Numbered from the stretch's first letter, positions 7,026 through 16,326 are shown. The stretch is 64,000 nt of DNA from Streptomyces sp. NRRL B-24484 (GCF_000717715.1 NZ_JOAI01000037.1:1-64000); one strand, 5' to 3'. Numbers and translations are program-made. The notes: generated by a model not told the origin, from the letters alone.

Positions 7026-9704
7026 TCAGGTCCGCCCCGGGACACCCGTCTCGGCCGCGCGGGCGTCGTACGCGGCCGCGTCCGCGGTGAAGCCGTCCTG
7101 CTCGGCCAGCCGGGCGGCGCGGGTGAAGTGCTCGGACGCCTCGACCTGCCGGTCCAGCGCCAGCAGGGCCTGACCGCAGAGGTCGGTGAGCATGGCGCGG
7201 CGGGCGGGCACCTGGTCCGCGGGGGCGAGGCCGAGGCCGTCGCGGGCCAGCGCGAGCGCCCGTGCGGGGCGGGCGTTGTCGAGGTGGTGGCGGGCGAGGT
7301 AGTAGGTGGTGAGCATCTGCGTCTGCGGACTGCCGGCGTCCCGGGCGAGCAGGTGCGCGCGCTCGTAGCCGCGGCCGGCGGTGGCGGGGCGGCCGAGCCG
7401 GTCGTGCAGTTGGGCCAGGTTCACGATAGCGATGGCCTCGCCCTCGAGGTCGCCGGCCCGCCGGGCCAGGTCCGGTGCGGGTTCCAGGTGCCGGGCCGCC
7501 TCCTCGTGCCGGGCCTGCTGCGTCAGGACCCAGCCGAGGAGCGTCCTCACCCGTGACTCCGCGTCGGCATCGGCGAGTTCGGCCGCGGAGGCGAGCGCGC
7601 GGCCCAGCGGGCCGTCCCACTGCGCCTCGGGCTGCTGCACGACCAGCGGCCACAGCAGCGCGGCGAGCCGCCAGGCCCGGTCGTGGTGGCCCGCGCCGGC
7701 GGCCGCCGCCACGGCCGCGACCAGGGTGACCCGTTCCCGCGCGTACCAGGCCATCGCCCCGGCCCGGTCCGTGAAGTCCGGCACCACCACGGCCGGTCGG
7801 ACGTCGGCGGGAAGGGCGCAGCAGGGCTGGCTGCCGGGAACGGCGGCCGCGGACGCGGCCAGGGCGCTGCGGAGGTAGTGGTCGAGCAGCGGCAGGATCC
7901 GCTCGGGGCCGGGCGCCGGGCGCAGCGTTCGCGCGTACAGCCGGACCAGGTCGTGCAGGGCGTACCGTCCGCCGGGCCGTTCCTCCAGCAGGTTGGCGGC
8001 GACCAGCCGGTCCAGCACCGCACGGGTGTCCGCCGGCGGGGCGGCGGCCAGCGCCGCCGCCCCGCCGAGGTCGATGTCGGGGCCGAGGTGGTGAGCCAGC
8101 AGTCCGAGGAGGTCGGCGGCGGCGGGCGGCAGGTGCGCGACGCCGGCCCGCAGGACGGAGGCCAGGTCGACGTCGCCGGCGGCGAGGAGGGCGAGCCGCT
8201 GCTGCTCGTCGTGCAGCTCGTCGGCGGCCTCGCGCAGCGGGCGCTGCGGCCGCGTCGCGAGGCGGGCGCCGGTCAGCCGCAGCGCCAGCGGCAGGCCGTC
8301 GCAGAGTCGGACCAGATGGGCCGCGGCATCGGGTTCGGCCGCCACCCGCTCCGCGCCGAGCACGGCGGAGAGCAGCGCGGCGCCGTCCTGCGGTCCCAGC
8401 CGGTCGACCAGCAGCGGGCGGGCGCAGTCGCCGGCGACCAGGCTCTCCATCCGGTTGCGGCTGGTGACCACGGTGGCGCAGCCCGCGGCGCCGGGCAGCA
8501 GCCGGCGCACCTGGTCGTGGTCCAGGGCGTCGTCGAGGATGACCAGGGTGCGGCGGTGGCGGAGCAGCGTGCGGTAGTGGCTCTCGGCGGCGACCGGGTT
8601 CTGCGGGACGTCGTCGGGCCGGGTGCCGAGGGCGACGAGGAAGTCCCGCAGGACGAAGGCGGGGTCGGCGGCGGGCACGGTGCCGGCGAATCCGCCGAGC
8701 CGGGCGTAGAGCACGCCGTCGGGGAAGGCAGGGGCGGCGTGCTGCGCCCAGTGCGCGACGAGGGCGCTCTTGCCGACGCCGGCCGGTCCGGTGACCAGGC
8801 AGACGGGAGCGTCCGGCGCTGCGGTCAAGGTCGCGTCCAGGGCGGCGAGTTCGCTCGTGCGGCCGGTGAACCCGGCCGGGCCGCGGGGCAGCAGCAGCGG
8901 CGGCGCACCGCGGCCGCCCGCAGGGGTGCCGGGGCGGGCGGGGGCTGCGGCCGTGGGGTGCGCGTGGTCGGGTGCGGCGAGGATGCGGGCGTAGGCGCGG
9001 GTCATCGCGGGGCCGGGGCCCACGCCCAGTTCCTCGGCGAGCCGTCGGACGGTCTCGTGGTAGAGCTCGATGGCCGCAGCCTGCCGGTCGGTCGCGAGCA
9101 GGGCGTCGAGCAGTGGGGCGACCAGTGACTCGCGCAGCGGATGCCGGCCGGCCGGGCCGCGCAGCAGGCCGACGGCCTCCTCGGCGAGGTGCCCGGCGGT
9201 CAGGGCCTGGCCGAGTTCCTCCACGGCGATCAGCCGGGCGTCCTCCAACTCGGCCGCCAGGGAGGCGATCAACGGGGTGGGGCAGAGCCCGGCGAGGGCG
9301 GGGCCGCGCCACAGCCGCAGGGCGCTGCGCAGCACGGGCACGGCGGCCGGGGCGGCGCCGCGGTGGATGCGCCTCGCCTCCAGGACTCCGGCCCGGAAGC
9401 GGCGGACGTCGACCCGGTCGGCGGGCGTGCGGAGCAGGTACCCGTCGCCGGCCGTCACGATCGCGGCCCGGCCGGTCGGGTGGAGCGCGCGGCGCAGTTT
9501 CGAGATGTGGCCCTGGACGGCCGTCCTGGCGTGGGTCGGCGGCCGCTCGTGCCAGAGGGCCTCGGTCAGCCGGTCGGTGGTCACCAGGGCGCCGTCGGCG
9601 AGGAGCAGCACCGCCAGGACGGTCCGGCGCTTGGGCGGGCCGAGGTCGACGGCCGTCCCGTCGCCGTGCGCCTCCACCGGGCCGAGCAGGCGGAAGTCGA
9701 GCAC
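7026..9704 (-). CDS. AfsR/SARP-family transcriptional regulator with NB-ARC and TPR regions
   Basis: An 892-aa regulator. Residues about 1-90 are the winged-helix domain (VLDFRLLGPVEAHGDG, then TAVQGHISKLRRAL), residues about 95-245 the bacterial transcriptional activation domain, then an NB-ARC ATPase with Walker A GPAGVGKSALV near residue 305, Walker B TLVILDDALD and a GLPLAL motif, and a C-terminal TPR-like helical region. Large SARPs of this type activate secondary-metabolite genes, with the ATPase/TPR part acting as a signal-responsive switch. I chose GTG 9704 because GGGGAGA precedes it and it starts exactly at the conserved domain; ATG 9770 is an alternative. Its closest neighbours are the secreted aegerolysin pair, a possible target. 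Confidence 0.93.
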   Translation of the reverse strand: MLDFRLLGPVEAHGDGTAVDLGPPKRRTVLAVLLLADGALVTTDRLTEALWHERPPTHARTAVQGHISKLRRALHPTGRAAIVTAGDGYLLRTPADRVDVRRFRAGVLEARRIHRGAAPAAVPVLRSALRLWRGPALAGLCPTPLIASLAAELEDARLIAVEELGQALTAGHLAEEAVGLLRGPAGRHPLRESLVAPLLDALLATDRQAAAIELYHETVRRLAEELGVGPGPAMTRAYARILAAPDHAHPTAAAPARPGTPAGGRGAPPLLLPRGPAGFTGRTSELAALDATLTAAPDAPVCLVTGPAGVGKSALVAHWAQHAAPAFPDGVLYARLGGFAGTVPAADPAFVLRDFLVALGTRPDDVPQNPVAAESHYRTLLRHRRTLVILDDALDHDQVRRLLPGAAGCATVVTSRNRMESLVAGDCARPLLVDRLGPQDGAALLSAVLGAERVAAEPDAAAHLVRLCDGLPLALRLTGARLATRPQRPLREAADELHDEQQRLALLAAGDVDLASVLRAGVAHLPPAAADLLGLLAHHLGPDIDLGGAAALAAAPPADTRAVLDRLVAANLLEERPGGRYALHDLVRLYARTLRPAPGPERILPLLDHYLRSALAASAAAVPGSQPCCALPADVRPAVVVPDFTDRAGAMAWYARERVTLVAAVAAAAGAGHHDRAWRLAALLWPLVVQQPEAQWDGPLGRALASAAELADADAESRVRTLLGWVLTQQARHEEAARHLEPAPDLARRAGDLEGEAIAIVNLAQLHDRLGRPATAGRGYERAHLLARDAGSPQTQMLTTYYLARHHLDNARPARALALARDGLGLAPADQVPARRAMLTDLCGQALLALDRQVEASEHFTRAARLAEQDGFTADAAAYDARAAETGVPGRT

Positions 9705-9778
9705 GCGTTCTCCCCACGGTTCGTCTGCTGAACGAGGGGGAGCTACCCGAGCTTGACCGTGTTCATTCATTCAATCCG

Positions 9779-9823
9779 CGCCGCTCGCCCCCGGCCACGG
9801 GACGCGACCGGGGGCGAGCGGCG
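9779..9823 (-). terminator. Terminator of the aegerolysin operon
   Basis: A perfect 16-bp inverted repeat (CGCCGCTCGCCCCCGG with its complement at 9808-9823) directly after the stop at 9835 and before the SARP gene on the same strand; it should separate the two transcripts. Confidence 0.7.
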
Positions 9824-9834
9824 GGGCGGGGTTG

Positions 9835-10392
9835 CTACAGGTGGGCGTTGACGACGTACCAGAAGTACGCGGTCGCGGCCGTGACGGCGACGTTCGCCGC
9901 GTTGAGCGCGAGGTAGCGGCCGGTGATGCGGTTCCGCAGCGCGACGGTGCCGCCCGGGCCGGCGACCGCCGTCCAGTCCCAGGTGCCGCCCTGGCCCCAG
10001 TTCGCCTCGACGGCCCCGTTGTCGTCCTGGAGGCTGCCGCCGAAGTCGACGTTCTGGAGCTCGACCGTGCCGTCGCCGGCGACCCGGGCCGTCCACAGCG
10101 CGTGGTGGTACTGGTTGCCGTACCAGAGCCGGCTGGCCCTGGTGACGACGGAGTTCCAGCTGACCTCGCCCAGCCACTGGTCGGGCGCGTGCTGCGGCGC
10201 CAGGACGTAGTGCTGGCCGTCGCTGATCGCCGCCGGTGCGGCGGTGGCCGGGGCGGGTGCGGAGGCGGTGGACGCCGAGACGGTGGACGCGGTGGCGGCC
10301 CCGGCGGTGCCCAGCGGCAGCAGGGTCACGGCGGCGAGCGCGGCGACGGCCAGGGCGCGGGCACCCGGAGGGGTGTGCGGGATGCGGGTCAT
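9835..10392 (-). CDS. Small secreted protein, beta-trefoil/lectin-like appearance
   Basis: A 185-aa exported protein starting at ATG 10392. A signal peptide (hydrophobic ALAVAALAAVTLLPLG, then an Ala-rich cleavage region) and an Ala/Thr/Ser linker precede a mature domain of about 125 residues. This domain holds short beta-type repeats: HYVLAPQH, TVELQNVDFGG, TVALRNRITGRYLALNAAN, resembling beta-trefoil lectin-like or fascin-like repeats; that fold call is inference. It begins four bases after the stop of the tandem aegerolysin gene, so both are surely co-transcribed and perhaps translationally coupled. Aegerolysins elsewhere often act with a second protein on membranes, which makes a partner role attractive but unproven. 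Confidence 0.82.
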   Translation of the reverse strand: MTRIPHTPPGARALAVAALAAVTLLPLGTAGAATASTVSASTASAPAPATAAPAAISDGQHYVLAPQHAPDQWLGEVSWNSVVTRASRLWYGNQYHHALWTARVAGDGTVELQNVDFGGSLQDDNGAVEANWGQGGTWDWTAVAGPGGTVALRNRITGRYLALNAANVAVTAATAYFWYVVNAHL

Positions 10393-10396
10393 CGGA

Positions 10397-11302
10397 TCAG
10401 CCCTTCCGCACGGTGAAGGTGACGTAGGCGTTGTCGCCACCGCCGCCGTCCCGGCTGCAGGAGTAGCCCTCGGGCGCGTTGCAGCCGTACGTGTTGCTGC
10501 CGGAGTACGGGTTGTCCCACCAGATCGAGACGTTCCCGACGCCGTACATGTTGTAGACCGCGCGGCCCTCCGTCCCGGTCATGAAGCCGTTGGACTCGGA
10601 CTGCCAGGCGCCGTTGGACATCGGGTACACCGCGTCCGGCGGCAGCATGTTCTCCGTCCACGTGCCGTGCTGCAGGGCGGAGGACGTGCGCTCCAGCACC
10701 GACGTCGTCCGGTTCTGCAGGCTGACGTAGGTACTCCTCGCCGCGGCCTGCACGGCCGGGGCCTGCTGCCCGGCGGCTCCGGCGGCGGCGAGGGCCGGGC
10801 TGCCGCCGACCGTGAACGCCACCGAGGCGTTGTTGCCGCCGCCACCGCTCCACGAGCAGGTGTAGCCGCGCGGGACGGAGCAGCTGTACGAGTTGCCGCC
10901 CGCGTACGGGTTGTCCCAGTGGATCACCACCTCGCCCCGCGCCAGCTGGTAGCGCACCTCGCCCTCCGTCCCCGTCATGAAGCCCGAGGAGTGCGATCCC
11001 CAGAACGCCGTCGCGGCGTTCCCGATCGACTCCGGCGGGGTCGAGTCGTCCCACACGCCGTGCGAGAGCGCGCTGTAGTTCCGGTAGATCACGTCCGCGG
11101 TGCCGTTGTACAGCGAGACGTTCGTGCTGCGCGCCGACCGCACCGCGGCCGGTCCCTCGGCCGCACCGCCTCCGCCCGCGGCCACCGCCGCCGGCGCTCC
11201 CGCGAGCACGACCGCGCCGATCGCCGCCAGGACGGCGGCCGCTCCCCCGGCCCCGCGCACCGCTCCTGCACCCCGCCTGCCGGCACTCCCCTTGCGGAAC
11301 AT
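10397..11302 (-). CDS. Secreted tandem-domain aegerolysin
   Basis: A 301-aa exported protein. After a signal peptide (residues about 1-43) it carries two aegerolysin-type beta-sandwich domains, about residues 57-165 and 187-300. Each has STNVSLYN/STYVSLQN, a GFMTGTEG signature, an I-W-DNPY motif (VVIHWDNPYAG, VSIWWDNPYSG) and a cysteine pair in SYSCSVPRGYTCS / TYGCNAPEGYSCS. Known single-domain relatives include Bacillus crystal protein ET79 and fungal aegerolysins, which recognise membrane lipids. Two fused copies are unusual. ATG 11302 is chosen over GTG 11305 for spacing to GAGGAGG. It heads a two-gene operon with the small secreted protein. Confidence 0.9.
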   Translation of the reverse strand: MFRKGSAGRRGAGAVRGAGGAAAVLAAIGAVVLAGAPAAVAAGGGGAAEGPAAVRSARSTNVSLYNGTADVIYRNYSALSHGVWDDSTPPESIGNAATAFWGSHSSGFMTGTEGEVRYQLARGEVVIHWDNPYAGGNSYSCSVPRGYTCSWSGGGGNNASVAFTVGGSPALAAAGAAGQQAPAVQAAARSTYVSLQNRTTSVLERTSSALQHGTWTENMLPPDAVYPMSNGAWQSESNGFMTGTEGRAVYNMYGVGNVSIWWDNPYSGSNTYGCNAPEGYSCSRDGGGGDNAYVTFTVRKG

Positions 11303-11418
11303 CACGCCTCCTCGTCGACCGCCGCTCCGTACGGCGTGCTCCCAAGGTCGCGGGCCCCGCTAACGCTTCACTACCGAACGGCTGCCGCAGCACGGCCGGG
11401 CCGCCGACCCGGCCTCCG

Positions 11419-12489
11419 CTACCAGGACGGACGGGCCCCGGGAGCGGCCTCGGGCGCGGGTGCTCCGCGTCCGACGAACCCGGTGAGCCCTTCCTCCCAG
11501 CGCCGTTCGAAGAACTCCGCCGAGGTCTCCTCGACGTGCCGATCGGGGTCGGCTTCGAGTTCCGGCCAGGGCGGCAGACGGTCCGGTGCGAGGTGCACCC
11601 CGCCGCTCACGGGGTGGGCCCGGTCGACGCGGACGAGGCTGCCGTCCATGTACTGGGCGACCTTCCGCAGCTCGTGTCCGTCCGTCCCGATCTCCGCGAG
11701 GTACTCGAACGGTTCGTCGTCGGCCGCTTCGAGGTCGAGGGTGACCAGGTACCAGGGCTCGGCCTCCGCACCGTGTTCGCGTCGCAGCCGGGCGGCGAGC
11801 GTCTGCTGGGGCCGGAAGGCCCGGCTGCGGACGCAGTTCGCCGCCGACGACCCGCAGACGGGCCAGGTGCAGTCCCGGCCGCACGCCCCGGACGGGCACC
11901 CCCCGAACAGCGCCGGGACCACCGACAGCTCGGCCCGCATCGCCGCGCGCTCCGCAGCCAGCCGATCGGCGCGCCGCAGGACCGCCGTCGGATCGTGCTC
12001 GCTCGCCGTCAGCACGCGCACGTCCTCGCGCCGGGCCCTGCGTTCGCGCTCCACCAGGTCGGCGGGGACCGCGGAGGCGCTCGGCGGCGACCGGTCCGCC
12101 AGGAGCCGGGCCAGTGCGTTCCACTCGCCGACCGCCCGCTCCGCGATCCGCTCGTCCACCGGTGCCGGGTACGGCCGGCCCGCCCCGGCCGCCAGCAGGG
12201 CGACGGCGGCGATGCCCTGCTCGAAGGAGGCCGGAAGGTCGAAGTCCTGCAGCGGGCCGACCGCCTGACAGAAGTCGTCGAGGGCGATCAGCACGTCGTC
12301 CGCGATCCCGCCGGCGCCCAGGCACCCGTCGACGACCGCCTCCACCGGCTGCCGCACCGGCGACCCGAGCACGTCCAGCAGCGGCAGCAGACGCATCAGG
12401 CAGAACGCGCCGCCGACCACGCCGGCCCTCGGCCTGCCGTCCGCGGTCACCGTGCCCCGATCCGTGTGACCCGGCCGGTGCCGGCCCAT
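11419..12489 (-). CDS. Hypothetical protein with DUF6881-like C-terminal region
   Basis: A product of about 356 aa whose start is uncertain; ATG 12489 or ATG at MRLLPLLDVLG are both possible and neither has a clear ribosome site. The N-terminal third is hydrophobic-helical. Near residue 210 is a cysteine cluster (GGCPSGACGRDCTWPVC) that could bind a metal. The C-terminal WYLVTLDLEAADDEPFEYLA, followed by ELRKVAQYMDGSLVRV, resembles the small DUF6881 domain. Function unknown. It is divergent from the VOC gene at 12681. Confidence 0.7.
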   Translation of the reverse strand: MGRHRPGHTDRGTVTADGRPRAGVVGGAFCLMRLLPLLDVLGSPVRQPVEAVVDGCLGAGGIADDVLIALDDFCQAVGPLQDFDLPASFEQGIAAVALLAAGAGRPYPAPVDERIAERAVGEWNALARLLADRSPPSASAVPADLVERERRARREDVRVLTASEHDPTAVLRRADRLAAERAAMRAELSVVPALFGGCPSGACGRDCTWPVCGSSAANCVRSRAFRPQQTLAARLRREHGAEAEPWYLVTLDLEAADDEPFEYLAEIGTDGHELRKVAQYMDGSLVRVDRAHPVSGGVHLAPDRLPPWPELEADPDRHVEETSAEFFERRWEEGLTGFVGRGAPAPEAAPGARPSW

Positions 12490-12680
12490 CCGGTCAGCTG
12501 GTCGTACGTCACCACTGGATCGTCCTCTTCGCTCGACTGCGGCCCCGACCCTACCGAGCCCGCCGCCCCTCGGAGCACGACCGCCGTTGCGGGCCGGCTC
12601 TCGCCGCGGTCGTCCCCGCCGTCCGTCGTGGTCGAAGAAAATCGCCGCGGCGGGTGCGGAACAGCCTCTAGGGTGGGCGG

Positions 12681-13106
12681 ATGGCATCGGTCAAGCAGTT
12701 CCAGGTCACCTTCGACTGTGCGCAGCCCGAGCGCGTCGCCCGTTTCTGGTGCGAGGTGTTGGGGTACGTCGCACCGACGCCGAAGGGGTTCGACAGCTGG
12801 GACGACTACGACCGCTCCCAGGCCCCCGAGGACCGGGGTTCATGGTTCGCCTGCGTCGATCCCACGGGGGTGGGTCCGCGGCTGTACTTCCAGCGCGTTC
12901 CGGAAGGCAAGGTCGTCAAGAACCGGGTGCACCTCGACGTGCGGGTCGGCACCGGACTCGTGGGCGAAGAACGCCTCGCCGTGCTGGAGGCGGAATGCAC
13001 GCGGCTGCTCGCGCTCGGCGCCGTCCGCGTGAACCTGCTCTACGACGGTCACGATTCCTGCATCGTCATGCAGGACGTCGAGGGCAACGAGTTCTGCGTC
13101 GACTGA
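12681..13106 (+). CDS. VOC-superfamily (glyoxalase/bleomycin-resistance-like) protein
   Basis: A 141-aa protein with paired beta-alpha-beta-beta-beta units: FQVTFDCAQPERVARFWCEV in the first half and NRVHLDVRVGTG ... CIVMQDVEGNEFCVD in the second, where the terminal EGNEFCV contributes the usual metal-ligand Glu. Members are dioxygenases, isomerases or drug-binding proteins; no substrate can be deduced. ATG 12681 has no strong ribosome site but is the only start fitting the domain. A terminator follows, separating it from the rifamycin phosphotransferase gene. Confidence 0.88.
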   Translation: MASVKQFQVTFDCAQPERVARFWCEVLGYVAPTPKGFDSWDDYDRSQAPEDRGSWFACVDPTGVGPRLYFQRVPEGKVVKNRVHLDVRVGTGLVGEERLAVLEAECTRLLALGAVRVNLLYDGHDSCIVMQDVEGNEFCVD

Positions 13107-13149
13107 GCATTCCCGGAACGGCGGTCCGGCACCGGCACCGCCGCCCCGA

Positions 13150-13182
13150 GCGTCACCCCGCGGCATTCCGGCGGGGTGGCGC
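13150..13182 (+). terminator. Terminator after the VOC gene
   Basis: A 12-bp stem with one G-U pair (GCGTCACCCCGC with GCGGGGTGGCGC, loop of nine), 44 bases past the stop at 13106. Confidence 0.6.
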
Positions 13183-13233
13183 TTCGCCGTTCGCGGACGC
13201 CCCGGCCCGACCCACGCACCGGGAAACACGAAA

Positions 13234-13255
13234 GGCAAGGAGAGTTCTCCTTGCC
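13234..13255. promoter_or_regulatory. Perfect 22-bp palindrome upstream of rph
   Basis: GGCAAGGAGA-GT-TCTCCTTGCC, 10-bp arms with a 2-bp centre. It lies just upstream of TATAGC (13266), a possible -10. It may be a second operator, or, if transcribed, a hairpin exposing or hiding an AAGGAGA sequence. No CDS uses it as a ribosome site. Confidence 0.5.
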
Positions 13256-13278
13256 ACTCTCAACGTATAGCGCGCCGG

Positions 13279-13298
13279 GGGGCTTGCCGCAAGGCCCC
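13279..13298. promoter_or_regulatory. Rifamycin-associated element (RAE)-like inverted repeat
   Basis: GGGGCTTGCCGCAAGGCCCC, an imperfect inverted repeat 210 bases before the rph start. It agrees with the RAE, an inverted repeat of about 19 bp described upstream of rifamycin-inactivating genes in actinomycetes and needed for rifamycin induction. The match is from memory of the motif, supported by its location upstream of rph. Confidence 0.7.
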
Positions 13299-13507
13299 GG
13301 TGCGGGCGCAGAATCGTCGGCCGACGGCACAACCTGCGGAAGAGGGAGCACGACGCGCGTGTCCTGTGGTCGGCGTACGAGAAATGCGGTGGGGTCGGAC
13401 CTGTGGACGATGACGTGGCCGGGACGGGGTCGGGCGGAGCGGGTGGTGCCGGTGATGCGACCGGCCAGGGCGGCGCGGCGGAGCGCGGCCGCCTCGGAGG
13501 TGTCGAA

Positions 13508-16105
13508 GTGATCGACCGGTACGTGAGGGACCTGCGCGAGGTCGACGAGACACAGGTCGCCCTCGTCGGCGGCAAGGGCGCGCACCTGGGCGCGCTCACC
13601 CGGATCGACGGCGTCGAGGTGCCGGACGGCTTCTGCGTGACGACGGACGCCTTCCGGCGGATCACGGCGGGGGTGCCGTCGCTGGACGACCTGCTGGACC
13701 GGCTGTCGCGGGTGGACCCGGACGACCGGGAGGCGGTCCGCACGCTCAGCGCCCGGATCCGCCGGATCATCGAGGGGACCGCCGTGCCGGACGACCTCGC
13801 GGCGGCGATCACCCGCGCGCTCGCCCGGCACGGCGAACGGGCCGCGTACGCCGTCCGCTCCAGCGCGACGGCGGAGGACCTGCCGACGGCCTCCTTCGCC
13901 GGCCAGCAGGACACCTACCTGAACGTCGTGGGTCCGGCGGCCGTCCTGCGGCACGTCGGCCGGTGCTGGGCCTCGCTGTTCACCGAGCGGGCCGTCACCT
14001 ACCGCCGGCGGAACGGCATCGACGACCGCGCGGTCCGCATGGCCGTGGTCGTGCAGCGGATGGTGGTGCCGCAGGCGTCCGGGGTCCTGTTCACGGCCGA
14101 CCCCGTCACCGGCGACCGGACGGTCGCCACCGTGGACGCCGGTTTCGGCCTCGGCGAGGCCCTGGTCTCCGGCCTGGTGAACCCGGACGTGTTCACGGTC
14201 CGCCACGGCCGGGTCGTGACCAGGACGATCGCCGTCAAGCGGCGGGCGGTGCAGGCCCTGCCGGGCGGCGGGACCCACGACGTGGCGGTCGACCCGCAGC
14301 GCCGGGAGCAGCCGGCACTGACGGACGACCAGGCCGTGCGGCTCGTGCGGCTCGGCCGGCGGATCGAGGCGCACTTCGGCCGGCCGCAGGACGTCGAATG
14401 GTGCCTGGTCGACGACGGCTTCCGGATCGTCCAGAGCCGGCCGATCACGACGCTGTTCCCCGTCCCCGAGTCCACCGACGGGGAGAACCACGTGTACGTC
14501 TCCGTCGGGCACGGCCAGATGATGACCGACCCCATGAAGCCGCTCGGGCTGTCGATGTGGCGGCTGACGGCCATGGTGCCGATGCACGAGGCCGGTGGGC
14601 GGCTGTTCGTCGACGTCACCCGGCGGCTGGCCTCACCGGCGGGCCGCGACGGCCTCCTGTCCGTCCTGGGCAAGGGCGATCCGCTGGTCAGGGACGCCCT
14701 GGAGACCGTCCTCACCCGGGACGGCTTCGTCCCGACGCTCCCCGACACCGCTCCCGCCGGTCCCCCTGCGGGTACTGCGCCCGCACCGATCGAGACCGAT
14801 CCGGCCGTCGTCGCCGCGCTGATCGGGCGCAGCCGGGAGTCCGTCGCCGCCCTGGAGCGGGAGATCCGGACGAAGAGCGGACCGGCGCTGTTCGCCTTCC
14901 TGCTGGAGGCCTTCGAGGAGCACAAGCGCGTTCTCGGCGACCCGCTGAACCTGCAGGCGGTGATGGCGGGGATGGAGGCGACGTGGTGGCTCAACGACAA
15001 GCTGCAGGAGTGGCTGGGCGAGAAGAACGCGGCCGACACGCTCACCCTGTCCGCCCCCGGGAACATCACCTCGGAGATGGGCCTCGCGCTGCTGGACGTC
15101 GCGGACGTCATCCGCCCGCTGCCGGAGGTGGTGGCGTTCCTGGAGGGCGTCGAGGACGGGGACTTCCTGGACGGGTTGGCGGCGCTGCCGGGCGGCGGCG
15201 CGGCGCGCGAGGCCGTGGAGGGCTACCTCGACCGGTACGGGATGCGCTGCGTCGGCGAGATCGACATCACGCGGCCGCGGTGGCGCGAACGCCCCGGCAC
15301 GCTGGTTCCCGTGATCCTCGACAACGTCCGGAACTTCGAGCCGGGCGCGGCCGGGCGGCGCTTCGAACAGGGACGGCAGCGGGCGCTGCAGAAGGAACGG
15401 GACGTCCTGGCACGGCTGCGGGCCCTGCCGGACGGGGAGCGGAAGGCCGACGAGACCGCGCAGATGGTCGACCGGGTCCGTACCTTCATCGGGTACCGGG
15501 AGTACCCGAAGTACGACATCGTCAGCCGTTACTTCGTCTACAAGCAGGCCCTGCTGGCGGAGGCCGACCGCCTCGTGCGGGCCGGGGTGGTCGCCGAGCG
15601 GGAGGACGTCTTCCACCTCACCTTCCAGGAGTTCCACGAGGCCGTGCGCTCGAACCGGGTGGATCACGGACTCGTCGCGCGGCGCAAGGAGGCCTTCCGG
15701 TCGTACCACGCGCTGACGCCGCCGCGGGTGCTCACCTCGGACGGCGAGGCGCTCTCCGGGGCGTACCGGCGGGACGACGTGCCGGCCGGCGCGCTGGTCG
15801 GCCTGCCGGTCTCCGCCGGGACGGTCGAGGGACGGGCCCGGGTCGTCCTCGACATGGCGGACGCCGATCTCGACGCGGGCGACATCCTGGTGACGCCCTT
15901 CACGGACCCCAGCTGGTCGCCGCTGTTCGTCGGGATCGCCGGCCTGGTGACGGAGGTGGGCGGCCTGATGACCCACGGCGCGGTGATCGCCCGGGAGTAC
16001 GGCCTGCCGGCCGTCGTGGGCGTGGAGCGGGCCGCCCGGCTGATCCGGGACGGGCAGCGGATCCGCGTGCACGGCACCGACGGGTACGTCGAGCTGCTGT
16101 CCTGA
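13508..16105 (+). CDS. rph: Rifamycin phosphotransferase (PEP-synthase-like)
   Basis: An 865-aa enzyme, matching the usual Rph length. It inactivates rifamycins by ATP-dependent phosphorylation, giving AMP and Pi. Residues about 1-315 are the ATP-grasp domain (VALVGGKGAHLGAL, AYAVRSSATAEDLPTASFAG), about 325-755 the rifamycin-binding domain, and about 765-865 the swivelling phosphohistidine domain, with the catalytic His in GGLMTHGAVIAREYGLPAVV. GTG 13508 is chosen because GGAGG lies seven bases upstream and it begins at the conserved VIDRYVRDL; the frame is open further upstream but without homology. Regulation by rifamycin is likely through the upstream RAE-like element. No helicase (HelR-like) gene accompanies it here. 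Confidence 0.93.
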   Translation: MIDRYVRDLREVDETQVALVGGKGAHLGALTRIDGVEVPDGFCVTTDAFRRITAGVPSLDDLLDRLSRVDPDDREAVRTLSARIRRIIEGTAVPDDLAAAITRALARHGERAAYAVRSSATAEDLPTASFAGQQDTYLNVVGPAAVLRHVGRCWASLFTERAVTYRRRNGIDDRAVRMAVVVQRMVVPQASGVLFTADPVTGDRTVATVDAGFGLGEALVSGLVNPDVFTVRHGRVVTRTIAVKRRAVQALPGGGTHDVAVDPQRREQPALTDDQAVRLVRLGRRIEAHFGRPQDVEWCLVDDGFRIVQSRPITTLFPVPESTDGENHVYVSVGHGQMMTDPMKPLGLSMWRLTAMVPMHEAGGRLFVDVTRRLASPAGRDGLLSVLGKGDPLVRDALETVLTRDGFVPTLPDTAPAGPPAGTAPAPIETDPAVVAALIGRSRESVAALEREIRTKSGPALFAFLLEAFEEHKRVLGDPLNLQAVMAGMEATWWLNDKLQEWLGEKNAADTLTLSAPGNITSEMGLALLDVADVIRPLPEVVAFLEGVEDGDFLDGLAALPGGGAAREAVEGYLDRYGMRCVGEIDITRPRWRERPGTLVPVILDNVRNFEPGAAGRRFEQGRQRALQKERDVLARLRALPDGERKADETAQMVDRVRTFIGYREYPKYDIVSRYFVYKQALLAEADRLVRAGVVAEREDVFHLTFQEFHEAVRSNRVDHGLVARRKEAFRSYHALTPPRVLTSDGEALSGAYRRDDVPAGALVGLPVSAGTVEGRARVVLDMADADLDAGDILVTPFTDPSWSPLFVGIAGLVTEVGGLMTHGAVIAREYGLPAVVGVERAARLIRDGQRIRVHGTDGYVELLS

Positions 16106-16326
16106 CCGGTCCGAACCGGCGTGACGGAATCGATCACGGAACGACCGGAACGGCCTTCCGGGCGACCGGAATTGTCCGGACGGCGGCCGGTTCGGTCGAT
16201 GGGAGCGGGGGCGGACACCGCGACCCTAGGATGCACTTCCGTGGCCGGGACGGCCACGGTGCGCCCACGGGCCGGACGGTCCGGGAACCGCGCCCCGGCC
16301 GCACACCATCCCCGGAAAGGTGATCG

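Noticed and set aside
6676..9717. A 1013-codon Arg/Pro-rich minus-strand frame over the SARP gene
   Set aside because: It is the out-of-frame shadow of the SARP-NB-ARC protein; composition is extreme and has no domains.
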